Positions 8,901 through 16,861 of a stretch of 64,000 bases of DNA are shown in pieces (the first letter of the stretch is position 1; every line of letters starts with the position of its first letter). The position numbers and the translations under genes were made by a program. A model generated the notes under the pieces. The model was given only the letters and a program-made list of their open reading frames with translations, made no database searches and was not told where the DNA came from. Source of the DNA: Antribacter gilvus (GTDB lineage: Bacteria; Actinomycetota; Actinomycetes; Actinomycetales; Cellulomonadaceae); contig NZ_QXTH01000001.1 in NCBI RefSeq assembly GCF_003946865.1, positions 1 to 64,000 of the forward strand, in the 5' to 3' direction.

Positions 8901-10074
8901 CCCGGTCGAGGTCAACCTCTCCGCGGGTGGCAGCGACTTCGCCCCGCTGGGCGCGACCGGGGCCACCGGCGTGGTTCAGGGCGTGGAGAAGCCCGCGACG
9001 AGCGTCACGACGTCCGGTTCCGGCGGCTCCTCCACGCTCGCCAGGGCGTCGGCGGCGACGAAGGCGACGACGGCTGCCACCTCGGTGACCCCGGCGATGG
9101 ACATCGACCCGCTCGCGACGACGATCACCCACTCGGCCTCGCAGAACATCCTCGAGGTCAACTCGGTCGCCTGCCCGAGCGGCCCGACGTCGCACCTGCG
9201 CACGTTCACGCTGAGCGACTTCGGCGTCGATGGCTCGTTCGACGTGTCGAGCGTGTCCTTCGGCGTCGAGATGAACCGCCAGGCGCAGGACGTGGACGTC
9301 AACCTCTACACCCTGTCCGGGGCCTTCGTGTACGCGAACCTCACCCCGATCGGCTCCACGACGGTCAACCTGCCCGCGCAGGAGCTGACCATGGTGGAGG
9401 TCCCGGTCACCGGTGCCGTCCCGGCGGGAGGCACGCTCGTGGTGGAGATCTCTCAGGCGATCGGAGGGTCGTTCTACATCGGCTCGAACGACGCCGGCGA
9501 GACCGCGCCGTCGTACATCGCGTCCGAGACCTGCGGCATGCCTGACCCCGCCTCGGTCGAGGGCGAGTGCTTCCCAGGCGTGCACTACGTCATCAACGTG
9601 ACGGGTGACGCTGCCGGTGGCGGCTCGGGCGTCGAGTGGCTGGACGTCCAGCCGCCGTCGTTCACGCTGGCCCCGGGGCAGAGCGTCGTGGCGATCGCCA
9701 CGATGTCCGCCACGGTGGACCAGCCCGGGACCTACACGGCGAACATCACCGTCGGTGGTGAGACGCCGTACGCCAACCCGTCCGTCGCCACCACGATGAC
9801 CGTCAAGGCGCCGGCCGGCTGGGGCAAGATCACGGGCACCGTCTACGGCAACGGCACGCCGCTCGACGGCGCCGTCGTCCACCTGGACGGCATCTCGTAC
9901 GACGTGACGCTGCTGACCGACGCCGACGGTACGTACTCGTACTGGATGCAGAAGTCGAACGCGCCGCTCCAGCTGACGGTGGCCGCGGCGGGCTTCGTCC
10001 CGCAGACCACCAAGGCGCAGATCATCGCCGGCCAGACGACGGTCTACGACTTCAACCTCGCCCCGCTCCCGTAG
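5992..10074 (+). CDS. Large secreted S8 (subtilisin-like) serine protease
   Basis: This 1360-aa exported protease has a signal peptide (MHRRTMLARRG, a hydrophobic core, then AIAAPSP) and a propeptide-like N-terminal domain. Its catalytic triad is Asp210 in SSVDSGVQYDHP, His259 in SSHGTHTMG and Ser433 in LSGTSMAAPHVAGA, with the oxyanion Asn in NNSWG. The C-terminal half has at least three carboxypeptidase-regulatory-like Ig folds (GADGTFSV, AADGTFSF and GADGTYS motifs), a domain with the motif FVSSNGFLNFL, a proprotein-like segment and a last regulatory fold ending near the C-terminus. No LPXTG or membrane anchor is present, so it is probably released. The ATG at 5992 follows GGAGG by 4 nt. 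Confidence 0.95.
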   Translation: MHRRTMLARRGAVAVTALASLVVASALGVAPAIAAPSPTAPLPTSLSAADVAVAAEDKLTTTARDRLEAGTADFWVKMADTTDLSTARGIVSWADRGQFVYDALTKTAEASQAGTVAELQAVGAEYETFWISNRILVKAGTLKLATSLAASAEVKEIHETETLEAPEPVEAAPSGPVGLDAPEWGLNAIRAPEAWAMGVTGEGIVVSSVDSGVQYDHPALVNQYRGNDGDGTFTHDYNWFDTSGRCGGVPCDFAAASSHGTHTMGTMLGSDGGSNQIGVAPGARWIESNGCDTCSDADLIQAGQWITAPTNLAGTSPDPAKRPHVVNNSWGISTAGVIDPEWYMDVTAAWEAAGIFAVWSAGNKGPTCDTTSSPGANLSSYSVGALQSNGTIASFSSRGEGEGGQIKPHIAAPGAAVRSSIINGQYGNLSGTSMAAPHVAGAVALLWSYAPALVGDVTETRRLLDASAVDTSDTTCGGTAADNNVYGEGKLDVVRLLELAPLSAGTVAGTVTGAGAPVAGATVVLDGSTDRTVTTGADGTFSVSVEVGDYTVSASAFGFVTESTTATVAIDATTTVDFDLAAASRYAVSGTVTDKLAGGAVSGATVTLAPGSLSTTTAADGTFSFPAVPAGTYTLGTPGSACADASSTSVVVDGNETVPVKISFRYDGGGYFCSVGTGGFVAGDTKLTLTGDDVATSVPLPFAFPLYGTDYSTAFVSSNGFLNFLASATSLSNVAIPAAGVPNAALYPFWDDLLIDSSAGVYTATSTIGGVQAFTLEWRNVRKYSPSTDRVNFSVTMFEDGKVVYGYGDLTETATAKGSSATVGLENANGTIASQFSYNTAGLSDGMSITYDLAPMGTVSGVVKDYNTKAGIAGADVVLTAADGRSTTLTTGADGTYSTALVIGRYALAFSADAYQGVSRNITVTDGGALVSNAQLKAGRLVVSTTAITSSLAMGGSVSRNVRVTNTGSAPVEVNLSAGGSDFAPLGATGATGVVQGVEKPATSVTTSGSGGSSTLARASAATKATTAATSVTPAMDIDPLATTITHSASQNILEVNSVACPSGPTSHLRTFTLSDFGVDGSFDVSSVSFGVEMNRQAQDVDVNLYTLSGAFVYANLTPIGSTTVNLPAQELTMVEVPVTGAVPAGGTLVVEISQAIGGSFYIGSNDAGETAPSYIASETCGMPDPASVEGECFPGVHYVINVTGDAAGGGSGVEWLDVQPPSFTLAPGQSVVAIATMSATVDQPGTYTANITVGGETPYANPSVATTMTVKAPAGWGKITGTVYGNGTPLDGAVVHLDGISYDVTLLTDADGTYSYWMQKSNAPLQLTVAAAGFVPQTTKAQIIAGQTTVYDFNLAPLP

Positions 10075-10115
10075 CCGGGCCGAGCGGCGCGTAGGAGGAC
10101 CGGACGCCATGAAGG

Positions 10116-10149
10116 GGGCGGCCCCGCGACGTGAGTCGCGGGGCCGCCC
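10116..10149 (+). terminator. Terminator after the subtilase gene
   Basis: A perfect 15-bp inverted repeat (arms 10116-10130 and 10135-10149) with a GTGA loop lies 41 nt after the protease stop codon. Confidence 0.8.
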
Positions 10150-10271
10150 GTCGTGCGACCAGGGCACGGCACAGGTCGTGTGGGAGCCATTCCGGGCCGC
10201 TCGCCCAGACCCTAGCCGCGCCAGCCGGGTGAAAAACGGGCCGACAGGGTCTCGAGGCCGAAATGTCGGTC

Positions 10272-10324
10272 ATAACGTGTGCCCGGGGCCGTTATCGTGT
10301 GCGCCAGTGCGCCCACAGTGGGCG
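10272..10324. promoter_or_regulatory. Inverted repeats before the first five-repeat gene
   Basis: Two symmetric elements precede the gene at 10344: ATAACG at 10272-10277 paired with CGTTAT at 10290-10295, and the near-contiguous palindrome CGCCCAC-A-GTGGGCG at 10310-10324, 19 nt before the ATG. Either could be an operator. The paralogous gene at 11917 lacks them. Confidence 0.35.
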
Positions 10325-10343
10325 TTTCCTCGATCGGAGTTCC

Positions 10344-11810
10344 ATGAAGGCTTCGTGCTGCACGGCAGGGGGCGTCGTCGTCGGCGCGCTGCTCGTGTCG
10401 AGCCTGGTCGCTCTGCCGGCTGCGCAGGCCGCTACACCGCCCGGGTCCTGGTACTACCTGACGAACGGCACCACCGGCGGTTCCGCCGACATCGCCTTCG
10501 CCTACGGCAAGGCGGACGACACGGTCCTGGTCGGTGACTGGGACGGCGACGGCACAGACACCCTCGGTGTCCGCAGGGCCCAGATGTACTACCTGACCAA
10601 CGGCACCACCGGTGGTACCGCGGACATCACCTTCGCCTACGGCAAGCCGGACGACGTCGTCCTGGTGGGCGACTGGGACGGCGACGGCACGGACACCCTG
10701 GGTGTGCGCCGCGGCAACATGTACTACCTGACGAACGGGACCGCCGGCGGTTCGGCCGACATCACGTTCGCCTACGGCAAGAGCTCGGACGTCGTCCTGG
10801 TGGGCGACTGGAACGGCGACGGTACCGACACGCTCGGCGTGCGCCGCTCCAGCACGTACTACCTGACCAACGGCACCACGGGTGGCGCGGCGGACATCAC
10901 GTTCGCCTACGGCCGGGGTGACGACGTCGTCCTGGTGGGCGACTGGAACGCGGACGGTACGGACACGCTCGGCGTGCGCCGCTCGAGCGCGTACTACCTG
11001 ACCAACGGCACCACCGGTGGCGCGGCGAACATCACCTTCGCCTACGGCCGGGGTGACGACGTCGTCCTGATCGGTGACTGGAACGGTGACGGCAGCGACA
11101 CCCTCGGCGTCCGCCGCGCGACGGGCCCCGCGTCGATCCCAGCGGCGCCCGCGTGGTTCTACGATGACGAGTACATCGGATTCAACGTCGGCGGATTCCG
11201 GGTCTACCCGCACCTCACGAGCGTCCCCACCGGTCTCTACAAGACGCCGAGCTCCGGCTACGCCTGTAACTGGCAGACGCAGGACGCAGCAGGCAACGTG
11301 CTGGGCGGCTTCTTCGGCCCCGGTCCGCTCCACATCGAGCTGACCGCCGACGTCGCGGTGCTGGCAGTGTCCGGCGGCTGCGACCTTCCGTGGGCCACCG
11401 TGTTCCCGGGCGCTCAGCCGCGCATCGCCAACACCTTCGGTGAGGGCGAGTACGCGCTGGGCAAGGACATCCGGCCGGGTGTCTATCGCTCGCTGGTGCC
11501 TTCTGCGGAGTGCTTCGTGCTGGCGCTCAACGACTTCCAGGGCCGCGACTCGTCGATCCGTGGCGGCTGGGAGCCGTTGCCCGAAGAGATCGGCCAGGAG
11601 GTCTACCTCATCATCGAGTCGACAGATGTCGCGGTGCGCAGCTACGGCTGCGGAACCTGGGAGTGGGTCGAGGAGGAGCCGGCGGCTGCCGCCGCCGGCG
11701 CCCGCACGTTCGACTCCCTGGCGCGGCTGGACACCCCGGCGGCTGAGCTCTCGACGCTTGAGGGCCTTGAGGCCGTCGAGGCCGTCGAGGCCGTCGAGGC
11801 GAAGAACTGA
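10344..11810 (+). CDS. Secreted five-repeat DWDGDG protein, paralog A1
   Basis: This 488-aa protein begins with a signal peptide ending VALPAAQAATPPG. Five 45-aa repeats follow (10449-11123); each reads YYLTNGTTGG, AD[IV]xFAYGK, then GDW[DN]xDGTDTLGVRR. The DxDxDG loops resemble Ca-binding loops of FG-GAP/VCBS propellers. Five blades would suit a tachylectin-like five-bladed propeller (inference). The C-terminal 200 residues contain two related modules, each with two Cys and motifs such as GLYKTP and DIRPGVYRS, then a Glu/Ala/Val run. Function unknown; carbohydrate or surface binding is plausible. The ATG at 10344 follows GGAG by 4 nt. Confidence 0.85.
   Translation: MKASCCTAGGVVVGALLVSSLVALPAAQAATPPGSWYYLTNGTTGGSADIAFAYGKADDTVLVGDWDGDGTDTLGVRRAQMYYLTNGTTGGTADITFAYGKPDDVVLVGDWDGDGTDTLGVRRGNMYYLTNGTAGGSADITFAYGKSSDVVLVGDWNGDGTDTLGVRRSSTYYLTNGTTGGAADITFAYGRGDDVVLVGDWNADGTDTLGVRRSSAYYLTNGTTGGAANITFAYGRGDDVVLIGDWNGDGSDTLGVRRATGPASIPAAPAWFYDDEYIGFNVGGFRVYPHLTSVPTGLYKTPSSGYACNWQTQDAAGNVLGGFFGPGPLHIELTADVAVLAVSGGCDLPWATVFPGAQPRIANTFGEGEYALGKDIRPGVYRSLVPSAECFVLALNDFQGRDSSIRGGWEPLPEEIGQEVYLIIESTDVAVRSYGCGTWEWVEEEPAAAAAGARTFDSLARLDTPAAELSTLEGLEAVEAVEAVEAKN
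10449..11123 (+). repeat. Five tandem 135-bp coding repeats
   Basis: Repeat units start at 10449, 10584, 10719, 10854 and 10989, exactly 135 bp apart, and are highly similar in DNA. The same unit recurs in the next gene. Confidence 0.9.
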
Positions 11811-11826
11811 CCTGACCTGACCGGTC

Positions 11827-11870
11827 ACGACGAAGCCCTCGTCCTCCTCTGAGGGCGGGGGCTTCGTCGT
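11827..11870 (+). terminator. Terminator between paralogs A1 and A2
   Basis: A perfect 12-bp inverted repeat (11827-11838 and 11859-11870) encloses a 20-nt loop, 16 nt after the A1 stop codon. Confidence 0.7.
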
Positions 11871-11916
11871 GCCGCACGTTCCCCGACGCCGCAGGCGTCA
11901 TCGTGATCGGAGTTCT

Positions 11917-13359
11917 ATGAAGACGCTTCGTGCTGCGCGGGCAGGGGGCGTCGTCGTCGGCGCGCTGCTCGTGTCGAGCCTAGTTGCTCTGCCCGCGGCT
12001 GAGGCCGCTACCCCGCCGGGGTCGTGGTACTACCTGACGAACGGTACGGCCGGTGGGTCTGCCGACATCGCGTTCGCCTACGGCAAGGCGGACGACACCG
12101 TCCTGGTCGGTGACTGGGACAAGGACGGTACGGACACTCTGGGTGTTCGTCGGGCTCAGATGTACTACCTGACCAACGGCACCACCGGTGGTGCCGCGGA
12201 CATCACGTTCGCCTACGGCAAGCCGGACGACGTGGTGCTGGTGGGTGACTGGGACGGTGACGGTACGGACACCCTGGGAGTGCGTCGTGGTAACTCGTAC
12301 TTCTTGACGAACGGCACCACGGGTGGCGCGGCGGACATCACGTTCGCGTACGGCCGTGCGGACGACGTGGTCCTGGTGGGCGACTGGGACGGCGACGGTA
12401 CGGACACGCTCGGCGTGCGCCGCTCCAGCGCCTACTACCTGACCAACGGCACCACGGGTGGTGCTGCGGACATCACGTTCGCGTACGGCCGTGCGAACGA
12501 CGTCGTCCTTATCGGCGACTGGAACGCGGACGGTACGGACACGCTCGGCGTGCGCCGCTCGAGCGCGTACTACCTGACGAACGGGACCACCGGTGGGTCT
12601 GCCGATATCGCGTTCGCCTACGGCCGGGGTGACGACGTCGTCCTGATCGGTGACTGGAACGGTGACGGCAGCGACACGCTGGGCGTCCGCCGCCAGAACG
12701 GCCCCGCCACGATCCCGTGGTCGCAGTACCCCACGTGGTACACGGTCGGATCGAACCACTCCCCGGGCTACCCCCACCTACCGACGGGCCTGTACCGCGC
12801 GTCGGTGACGTTCACCTACTGCTACTGGGAGGCGCAGGACCTGAACGACGTGATGGTCGGCCGGGGTGCGGGGCCCGGCCCCGCCTACATGGAGCTCACC
12901 TCGAAGGTCGCGTGGGTCTATGTCGATCCGGGGTGCGGATACTACGACGGATGGCGCACCGCGTTCCCCGGCGACGTTCCCAACCTGGACCTGCCGTTCA
13001 CCGGGCAGTACCGCGTCAACATCGATGTCGCCCCGGGCCTCTACCGCGGCGTGCCGACGGACGGCGACACCACCGACGAGCTGGACGCGTGCTGGGTCGG
13101 CTTCCTCAAGGACTTCACCGGCGCCGACGGCTCGTACGTCGGGGCTGAGCTGCCCTACGGCCAGGAGGTGATCGTCGAGATCCCCGCGGACTACACGGGC
13201 TTCGAGACCTTCTACTGCAACACGGGGTGGGAGCCGTACGTGCCGCAGGACGGCCTTAAGTTCGAGGCCGTGTCGCCGTGGACCATCGGCGCGCCGGGGA
13301 TCTCCAGCGCCACGGAGCGTCCGGCAGCCGCCACCAGGACGCCTGCGTCGCGCCCATGA
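11917..13359 (+). CDS. Secreted five-repeat DWDGDG protein, paralog A2
   Basis: This 480-aa paralog of the preceding gene has a nearly identical signal peptide region (GGVVVGALLVSSLVALPAAE) and five 45-aa repeats from 12025 to 12699. The C-terminal part again shows two Cys-pair modules (GLYRASV with CYWEAQD, later DVAPGLYRG with DACWVGFL), but its sequence has diverged far more than the repeats. This suggests that the repeats are kept alike by gene conversion or selection while the C-terminal part specialises. The ATG at 11917 follows CGGAG by 4 nt. It has its own start and an upstream terminator, so it is probably not in one transcript with A1. Confidence 0.85.
   Translation: MKTLRAARAGGVVVGALLVSSLVALPAAEAATPPGSWYYLTNGTAGGSADIAFAYGKADDTVLVGDWDKDGTDTLGVRRAQMYYLTNGTTGGAADITFAYGKPDDVVLVGDWDGDGTDTLGVRRGNSYFLTNGTTGGAADITFAYGRADDVVLVGDWDGDGTDTLGVRRSSAYYLTNGTTGGAADITFAYGRANDVVLIGDWNADGTDTLGVRRSSAYYLTNGTTGGSADIAFAYGRGDDVVLIGDWNGDGSDTLGVRRQNGPATIPWSQYPTWYTVGSNHSPGYPHLPTGLYRASVTFTYCYWEAQDLNDVMVGRGAGPGPAYMELTSKVAWVYVDPGCGYYDGWRTAFPGDVPNLDLPFTGQYRVNIDVAPGLYRGVPTDGDTTDELDACWVGFLKDFTGADGSYVGAELPYGQEVIVEIPADYTGFETFYCNTGWEPYVPQDGLKFEAVSPWTIGAPGISSATERPAAATRTPASRP
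12025..12699 (+). repeat. Five tandem 135-bp coding repeats in A2
   Basis: Units start at 12025, 12160, 12295, 12430 and 12565. They share long near-identical stretches with the units at 10449-11123, about 1.6 kb away in direct orientation, making homologous deletion or duplication between the two genes likely. Confidence 0.9.
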
Positions 13360-13435
13360 GGTGACGTCCGGAATGTCGACCGGATCCGTCCTTATCGGGT
13401 GACACCACCTGGCGTCCTGGACACAAGGAGGGGAA

Positions 13436-14275
13436 ATGGGCGAGAAGATCAACCGCAGGGCCGCGGCAGCCGCTGCGGCTCTGGCGGCGGTCGGCGGCCT
13501 GATGGCCACGTCGGTCGTGCTCGCGCCGTCGGGCGCGGCGCACGGCGTCAACGTCTGGCACGGCGACACCTACCTGCTCAAGAACACGCTGGCAGGCGGA
13601 TCGGCCGACGTCACCTACACCTTCGGTGACACGGAGTACCTTCCCACGCTGATCGGCGACTGGGACGGCGACGGGGACGAGACGCCGGGCGAGCTGATCG
13701 GACGGCGCTTCCTGCTGTGGGACGACTGGGAGAGCGAGGACCCCGCGTACTCGTTCACGTTCGGCCCGACCAGCTCGGGTACCCCGTATGTCGGGGACTG
13801 GGACGGCGACGGCGACGACACCATCGCCGTCCGGCCCTCCGACACGACCACGTTCTATCTCAGGAACGAGCTGGCGTCGGGTCCGGCGGACGTGACCTTC
13901 AGCTACGGACAGCGTTGGGCGGACGCCTACACAGGTGACTGGGACGGCGACGGCGACGACACCTTCGCCGTGCGGCCGTACGGGACGAACGCGTTCCACG
14001 TGCGCAACGTCCTCGCGGGCGGCCGTGCCGACCTCGTGTTCGGGTTCGGCCGACCCTGGGAGACCGTCGTGGCGGGCGACTGGGACGGCGACGGCGACGA
14101 CGCCGTGGCACTCCACCGGGAGAGCCGGCTCTACGTCTTGCACGGCCTGACGGGCGGGACGGCCGACGTCACGATCGCGTTCGGCAGGCTCTGGGACAGC
14201 CCGCTCACCGGGGACTGGGACGGAGACGGGTACGACACGTTCGGTCTCCGGCGTGCTCCGTGCGAGTACTGCTGA
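13436..14275 (+). CDS. Secreted five-repeat DWDGDG protein, paralog B1
   Basis: This 279-aa protein is a second subfamily. It has a signal-like N-terminus (Ala-rich core, then SGAAHGVNVWHGDTYLLKN) followed by five repeats with GDWDGDGDxT loops and xxLxNxLAGGxADVxxxFG motifs. It ends soon after the fifth loop with CEYC, and lacks the C-terminal modules of A1 and A2. A strong AAGGAGG lies just upstream of the ATG at 13436. The DxDxDG loops again suggest calcium-stabilised propeller blades. Function unknown. Confidence 0.85.
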   Translation: MGEKINRRAAAAAAALAAVGGLMATSVVLAPSGAAHGVNVWHGDTYLLKNTLAGGSADVTYTFGDTEYLPTLIGDWDGDGDETPGELIGRRFLLWDDWESEDPAYSFTFGPTSSGTPYVGDWDGDGDDTIAVRPSDTTTFYLRNELASGPADVTFSYGQRWADAYTGDWDGDGDDTFAVRPYGTNAFHVRNVLAGGRADLVFGFGRPWETVVAGDWDGDGDDAVALHRESRLYVLHGLTGGTADVTIAFGRLWDSPLTGDWDGDGYDTFGLRRAPCEYC

Positions 14276-14295
14276 ACCTCGACAGGCCCTTGCAG

Positions 14296-14327
14296 AGGCC
14301 CGGTCTCCTTTGTCGGAGACCGGGCCT
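14296..14327 (+). terminator. Terminator after paralog B1
   Basis: A perfect 13-bp inverted repeat (14296-14308 and 14315-14327) with a 6-nt loop lies 21 nt after the stop and is followed by a short T-rich stretch. Confidence 0.85.
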
Positions 14328-14432
14328 TCGTGCGTTTCGTTCTTCACCCGGTCGGGTCTCAACGGAGTGCGGCCCCCGTACGTCCTTGGGCATTGAGACG
14401 TGACAAGACGTCCTGAACCGGGGAGAAAAGAC

Positions 14433-15272
14433 ATGAAGACGACCGTCGCCCGCAAGGTCACCTCGACGGCTACCGTGCTCGCCACGGCGTTCGGTGTGGC
14501 GGGGGTCGCGCTGGCCATGGCGCCCGCGAGCCAGGCCCACGGGACGAGCTCCGGCTGGGGCGAGACCTTCCTCCTGAAGAACAGCCTCCAGGGCGGCGGC
14601 GCTGACGCGACGCATGTCTTCGGCGGCACGCAGGAGGTGACGCTGCTGGGCGACTGGGACGGCGACGGCGTCGAGACGCCGGGCATCAAGAACGGGCGTG
14701 AGTACCAGCTCTGGAACAACTGGGCCGGCGGGGCGCCCGCGTACGCGTTCACGTTCGGTCCGGCCACCCCTGGTACCGCAGTCGTGGGCGACTGGGACGG
14801 CGACGGCGACGACACGATCGGCGTGCGGCCCGCTGGTACCACCACGTTCCACCTCACCAACGACCTGGCGGCAGGACCGGCGGACGTGAGCTTCACCTAC
14901 GGGCCCTCGTATGTCGACGTCCTCTCGGGCGACTGGGACGGCGACGGGGACGACACGATCGGCGTGCGTCCGAGCGGTACCAACACCTTCCACCTCCGCA
15001 ACTCGCTCACCGCGGGCTTCGCGGATCGTGTCGTCGCCTTCGGCCGTGCGACCGACGAGGCGGTCGCCGGTGACTGGAACGCGGACGGGACCGACACGAT
15101 CGCCCTGCACCGCGCGCAGTACATCTACGTCCAGAACACGCACTCCGGTGGGACCGACCTCACGCTCGCCTTCGGCACGCCGTGGGACGCGCTCCTCGCC
15201 GGTGACTGGGACGGCGACGGTGACGACACCTTCGGCGTGCTGCGGGTTACCGAGGGGTCCTGCGGCTGCTGA
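14433..15272 (+). CDS. Secreted five-repeat DWDGDG protein, paralog B2
   Basis: This 279-aa protein has the same length and plan as its neighbour at 13436: a signal peptide (MKTTVARK, hydrophobic core, PASQAHGTSS), then five repeats with loops GDWDGDGVET, GDWDGDGDDT twice, GDWNADGTDT and GDWDGDGDDT, and a short Cys-containing end (GSCGC). The GGGAG seven nt before the ATG at 14433 fixes the start. It is the fourth consecutive gene of this type and ends facing rplI. Confidence 0.85.
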   Translation: MKTTVARKVTSTATVLATAFGVAGVALAMAPASQAHGTSSGWGETFLLKNSLQGGGADATHVFGGTQEVTLLGDWDGDGVETPGIKNGREYQLWNNWAGGAPAYAFTFGPATPGTAVVGDWDGDGDDTIGVRPAGTTTFHLTNDLAAGPADVSFTYGPSYVDVLSGDWDGDGDDTIGVRPSGTNTFHLRNSLTAGFADRVVAFGRATDEAVAGDWNADGTDTIALHRAQYIYVQNTHSGGTDLTLAFGTPWDALLAGDWDGDGDDTFGVLRVTEGSCGC

Positions 15273-15304
15273 CGGCCGCCACCGGGGCTCGCCCCCGGAC
15301 GCAC

Positions 15305-15340
15305 GAAGGCCCGGCCTCCCTGGAGGGAGACCGGGCCTTC
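15305..15340. terminator. Bidirectional terminator between B2 and rplI
   Basis: Arms at 15305-15320 and 15325-15340 pair over 10 outer and 5 inner base pairs (one mismatch) with a 4-nt loop. It sits between two converging genes and can serve both. Confidence 0.8.
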
Positions 15341-15388
15341 GCTCGTGGTGCTACCCGATCGCGCGGGCGTTGCTCAGGCTGACCGAGG

Positions 15389-15838
15389 TCAGAGAGCGAC
15401 GACCTTCACCGCGATCTTCGCCGACACCTCGGGGTGCAGGCGGATGGACACCTTGTAGTCGCCGGTCGTCTTGATGGACTGACCGATCTCGATCTTGCGC
15501 TTGTCGACGGACGGGCCGCCGGCCTCGGCGACCGCGCCGGCGATGTCGCCGGTGGTCACCTGGCCGAACAGACGACCGGACTCGCCGGCCTTCGCCTTCA
15601 CGACGACAGGCTTCGCACCGAGCGCGTCGGCGGTGGCCTTGGCCTCGTCCAGCGTGGCGATCTCGCGGGCCTTGCGGGCCTTGCGGATAGCCGTCTGCTG
15701 GGACTCGGCGCCCTTGGACCACGGGGTGGCCAGGCTGCGCGGGATGAGGTAGTTACGGGCGTACCCGTCCTTGACCTCGACCACGTCGCCGGGCTCACCG
15801 AGACCGGTGACCTCGTGAGTCAGGATCAGCTTTGCCAT
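15389..15838 (-). CDS. rplI: 50S ribosomal protein L9
   Basis: This 149-aa protein has the standard L9 length and N-terminal signature ([20 protein letters not shown], then [16 protein letters not shown]), a connecting helix and a C-terminal RNA-binding domain ending [15 protein letters not shown]. It binds 23S rRNA. It is the last gene of the rpsF-ssb-rpsR-rplI unit, 20 nt after rpsR. dnaB, its usual downstream neighbour, lies 12 kb further on and is still on the same strand. Confidence 0.97.
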   Translation of the reverse strand: MAKLILTHEVTGLGEPGDVVEVKDGYARNYLIPRSLATPWSKGAESQQTAIRKARKAREIATLDEAKATADALGAKPVVVKAKAGESGRLFGQVTTGDIAGAVAEAGGPSVDKRKIEIGQSIKTTGDYKVSIRLHPEVSAKIAVKVVAL

Positions 15839-15858
15839 GTTTTTCGATCCCTTCCTGG

Positions 15859-16095
15859 TCAGCGAGCCGACGACGAGTACGGCAGCAGGGCCATCTCACG
15901 GGCGTTCTTCACGGCCTTCGCGATCTTGCGCTGCTCCTGGACGGAGACGCCGGTCACGCGACGGGCGCGGATCTTGCCGCGGTCGGAGATGAACTTGCGC
16001 AGCAGCGCCGTGTCCTTGTAGTCGATCGAAGCGATCTTCGCGGACTTGAGCGGGTTGGTCTTCTTCTTGGGCTTTCGCACCACAGGCTTGGCCAT
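15859..16095 (-). CDS. rpsR: 30S ribosomal protein S18
   Basis: This 78-aa protein carries the S18 core [20 protein letters not shown] and [20 protein letters not shown], ending in a basic tail. It has no Cys metal-binding motif. It forms a heterodimer with S6 on the 30S platform; both genes are in this operon, and the S6:S18 complex is the known ligand of the rpsF leader in other bacteria. Confidence 0.97.
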   Translation of the reverse strand: MAKPVVRKPKKKTNPLKSAKIASIDYKDTALLRKFISDRGKIRARRVTGVSVQEQRKIAKAVKNAREMALLPYSSSAR

Positions 16096-16187
16096 GGTGT
16101 TGCTCCTTCGTCAGGTGCGGTCCGCGCCCTGGACGCCCGGGGGCGCCGTCGGGCTGCGGACGGAGTGATGATCTGGGGAGGTGCCGA

Positions 16188-16748
16188 TCAGAACGGCGGT
16201 TCGTCCGAGAACGATCCGCCTGACGACGCGGGGCCGGCCGTGGCCCACGGGTCGTCGTTGCTCTGGCCGCCACCGGACGAGCTGAATCCTCCGCCTTGCG
16301 CGCCGCCGGCGTTCCCACCGGCGTTTCCGCCGCCCGAGAAGTTGCCGCCTCCGCCGCCTCCGCCGAAGCCGCCGCCACCCTGACGCTGGGTCCGGGTGAC
16401 CTTGGCCGACGCGTAGCGCAGGGACGGACCGATCTCGTCCACCTGCAGCTCGACGACAGTGCGCTTCTCGCCCTCGCGGGTCTCGTAGGAGCGCTGCACC
16501 AGACGGCCTTGCGCGATGACGCGCGTGCCCTTGGTCAGCGACTCCGCGACGTTCTCAGCGGCCTCGCGCCAGAGCGAGCAGCGCATGAACAGGGTCTCCC
16601 CGTCCTTCCACTCGTTGCTCTGGCGGTCGAAGGTGCGCGGCGTCGACGCCACCGTGAAGTTGGCCACCGCCGCACCCGCAGGGGTGAAGCGAAGCTCCGG
16701 GTCTCCGGTCAGGTTCCCGACCACCGTGATGACGGTCTCACCAGCCAT
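16188..16748 (-). CDS. ssb: Single-stranded DNA-binding protein
   Basis: This 186-aa protein has the OB-fold ([20 protein letters not shown] to VTRTQRQ, about residues 1-122), a Gly-rich flexible linker and the acidic protein-interaction tip SFSDEPPF. It binds ssDNA as a tetramer and recruits replication and repair proteins through the tip. It lies between rpsF (113 nt upstream) and rpsR (92 nt downstream), the usual actinobacterial order. Confidence 0.96.
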   Translation of the reverse strand: MAGETVITVVGNLTGDPELRFTPAGAAVANFTVASTPRTFDRQSNEWKDGETLFMRCSLWREAAENVAESLTKGTRVIAQGRLVQRSYETREGEKRTVVELQVDEIGPSLRYASAKVTRTQRQGGGGFGGGGGGGNFSGGGNAGGNAGGAQGGGFSSSGGGQSNDDPWATAGPASSGGSFSDEPPF

Positions 16749-16861
16749 GCCAATTCCTCGATTCTCGTCGTCGACGCTTGCTGTGTCTGTGGTTGTGAGG
16801 GAATCCCACCACGAGCCACCGACACGCGCGCCCTCAGGGGCGCGGATTCAGCTCAAGCGGT

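Noticed and set aside
6322-10167. Very long open frame antisense to the subtilase gene
   Set aside because: Its translation is Arg/Gly/Val/Asp-rich without any domain, as expected from the complement of a high-GC gene; the protease on the plus strand has signal peptide, catalytic triad and Shine-Dalgarno. The same applies to antisense frames over 25328-26923 and 46411-51063.
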